Positions 5,367-6,103 of a DNA stretch of 6,103 bases are shown here, one piece after another. Below the pieces are notes generated by a model. The model saw nothing but the letters and a program-made list of their open reading frames with translations, was not told where the DNA came from and searched no databases. The stretch covers positions 1-6,103 of the forward strand of contig JACCWY010000058.1 in NCBI GenBank assembly GCA_013697395.1, read 5' to 3'. Both the position numbers and the translations under genes were made by a program. The stretch comes from Chloroflexota bacterium. Lineage in GTDB: Bacteria > Chloroflexota > Limnocylindria > QHBO01. Each line of letters opens with the position of its first letter. Position 1 is the first letter of the stretch.

Positions 5367-6103
5367 GCCCGCCGGCGCCGCCGCTGCTCCCGCGCCAGGC
5401 GGGCCTGGAGCAGGCCGAGGACGGCGGCCTCCCCCGGCCGAAGCGCATGCGCGCCACGGCCGACGCCGCGTGCCCGCTCCGACAGCGCCTCGACCATGGT
5501 TCCATCCAGGTATGCGTCGAGGACCTCGGGGTGGACGTAGCACGCTCGACACACCGCCGGCGTGTTGCCGAGCTGCTCGGCCACCGCCTCGATGGCGCCC
5601 ACGATCGCCTTCTTGCGTCCCGCGTCGTCGTCGACCTCCAGGAACTCGGACAGGGCCAGGGAGGCGGCGACGGTTCCGGCCCAGGTCCGGAAGTCCTTGG
5701 CGGTGAACGGCTTGCCGGAGATCTCCCGGAGATAGTCGTTCACGTCGTCCGAGGTGACGTCCTGCCGCCGGCCATCGGCATCGAGGTACTGGAAGAGCTC
5801 CTGGCCCGGCAGCTCCTGGCACTGCCTGACGAGCCTCACGAGACGGCGGTCGCGGACGTCGATCTCGTGGTCCTTGCCGCCCTTGCCGCGGAAGGTGAAG
5901 CGGATCTTGGCCCCTTCGACCTCGACGTGGCGAGTTCGCATCGTCGAAAGGCCGTAGCTGCGGTTCTCGCGCACGTACTCGTCGTTTCCCACTCGGATGA
6001 GCGTGGCCTCCAGCAGCCGCACGACCAGCGCGAGGACCTTCTCGCGCGGCAGGCCACGACGGCGGAGGTCGCGGTCGGTCCGTCGCCGGATTCTGGGCAG
6101 GGC
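5360..6103 (-). CDS. DNA topoisomerase IB, C-terminal part (5' end beyond window)
   Basis: Type IB topoisomerases relax supercoils by nicking one strand through a 3'-phosphotyrosine link, without ATP or metal. The frame is open to the right edge: 247 residues are visible, beginning ALPRIRRRTD. The visible part is the catalytic domain. With residue 1 as the first visible codon, the catalytic residues are Arg37 (LIRVGN), Lys74 (FRGKGGK), Arg139 (KDFRTW), Asn180 (LGNTPAVCR) and Tyr189 (CYVHP). From memory, these spacings equal those of the Deinococcus radiodurans enzyme (R137, K174, R239, N280, Y289), so about 100 N-terminal residues should be missing. Asn in place of the viral His is normal in bacterial members. 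The first start-like codon in view (GTG, 6022-6020) is internal and is not the real start. Oddities are a Cys (188) right before the catalytic Tyr and an Arg-rich end (RRRRR, 241-245). It converges on the TPR gene with a 70-bp gap. It probably manages chromosomal supercoiling; nothing suggests a plasmid or phage origin. Confidence 0.94.
   Translation of the reverse strand, partial: ALPRIRRRTDRDLRRRGLPREKVLALVVRLLEATLIRVGNDEYVRENRSYGLSTMRTRHVEVEGAKIRFTFRGKGGKDHEIDVRDRRLVRLVRQCQELPGQELFQYLDADGRRQDVTSDDVNDYLREISGKPFTAKDFRTWAGTVAASLALSEFLEVDDDAGRKKAIVGAIEAVAEQLGNTPAVCRACYVHPEVLDAYLDGTMVEALSERARGVGRGAHALRPGEAAVLGLLQARLAREQRRRRRAA

Noticed and set aside
5300..5403. CAGGCGGG repeats as an attachment site or mini CRISPR array
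   Set aside because: There are only three copies of an 8-base GC core at uneven spacing (29 and 67 bases), one of them inside a coding region, with no integrase, transposase or cas gene nearby.
5360..6103. Reading the minus-strand gene as a tyrosine recombinase/integrase
   Set aside because: The folds are related, but the IRVGN, RGKGGK, KDFRTW and LGNTPAVCR..Y motifs and their exact spacing are those of topoisomerase IB.

Overview
The window is very GC-rich bacterial chromosome with tightly packed genes. It holds five complete genes on the plus strand, then one partial gene on the minus strand entering from the right edge. The GC content, near-absence of Shine-Dalgarno sequences, TANNNT boxes 6-8 bases before start codons, and the GlgC and TopIB sequence types fit a high-GC Chloroflexota (Limnocylindria-like) bacterium. 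Another high-GC phylum such as Actinomycetota is not excluded. Nothing points to a plasmid, phage or recent transfer.

Layout: (1) bases 1-90 are a short leader with a -10-like box just before the first gene. (2) 91-1359 is glgC, ADP-glucose pyrophosphorylase, the committed step of bacterial glycogen synthesis. (3) 1356-1925 encodes a 189-aa YbjN / secretion-chaperone-fold protein. (4) 1925-3865 encodes an exported, C-terminally anchored protein with a gluzincin-peptidase-like core whose HExxH motif has become HQVAH. (5) 3862-4893 is a nicotinate phosphoribosyltransferase of the archaeal-like type, for NAD salvage. (6) 4903-5289 is a small TPR protein. (7) 5290-5359 is a convergent intergenic gap with a hairpin and short repeats. 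(8) 5360-6103 (minus) is the C-terminal two thirds of a poxvirus/bacterial-type DNA topoisomerase IB, with the whole catalytic pentad visible.

Genes 2-5 overlap by 4, 1 and 4 bases, so the first four genes look like one translationally coupled operon joining glycogen synthesis, an uncharacterised chaperone-like protein, an exported pseudo-peptidase-like protein and NAD salvage. The pncB and TPR genes also have their own -10-like boxes at leaderless spacing, so internal transcription starts are plausible. The TPR box even uses the pncB stop codon as its first bases.

No clearly new system is evident; most genes are housekeeping. The points most worth a second look are the degenerate metallopeptidase motif, the repeated leaderless-promoter arrangement, and the coupling of the YbjN-like and pseudo-peptidase genes to glgC. 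All family assignments come from reading motifs by eye, without database searches.
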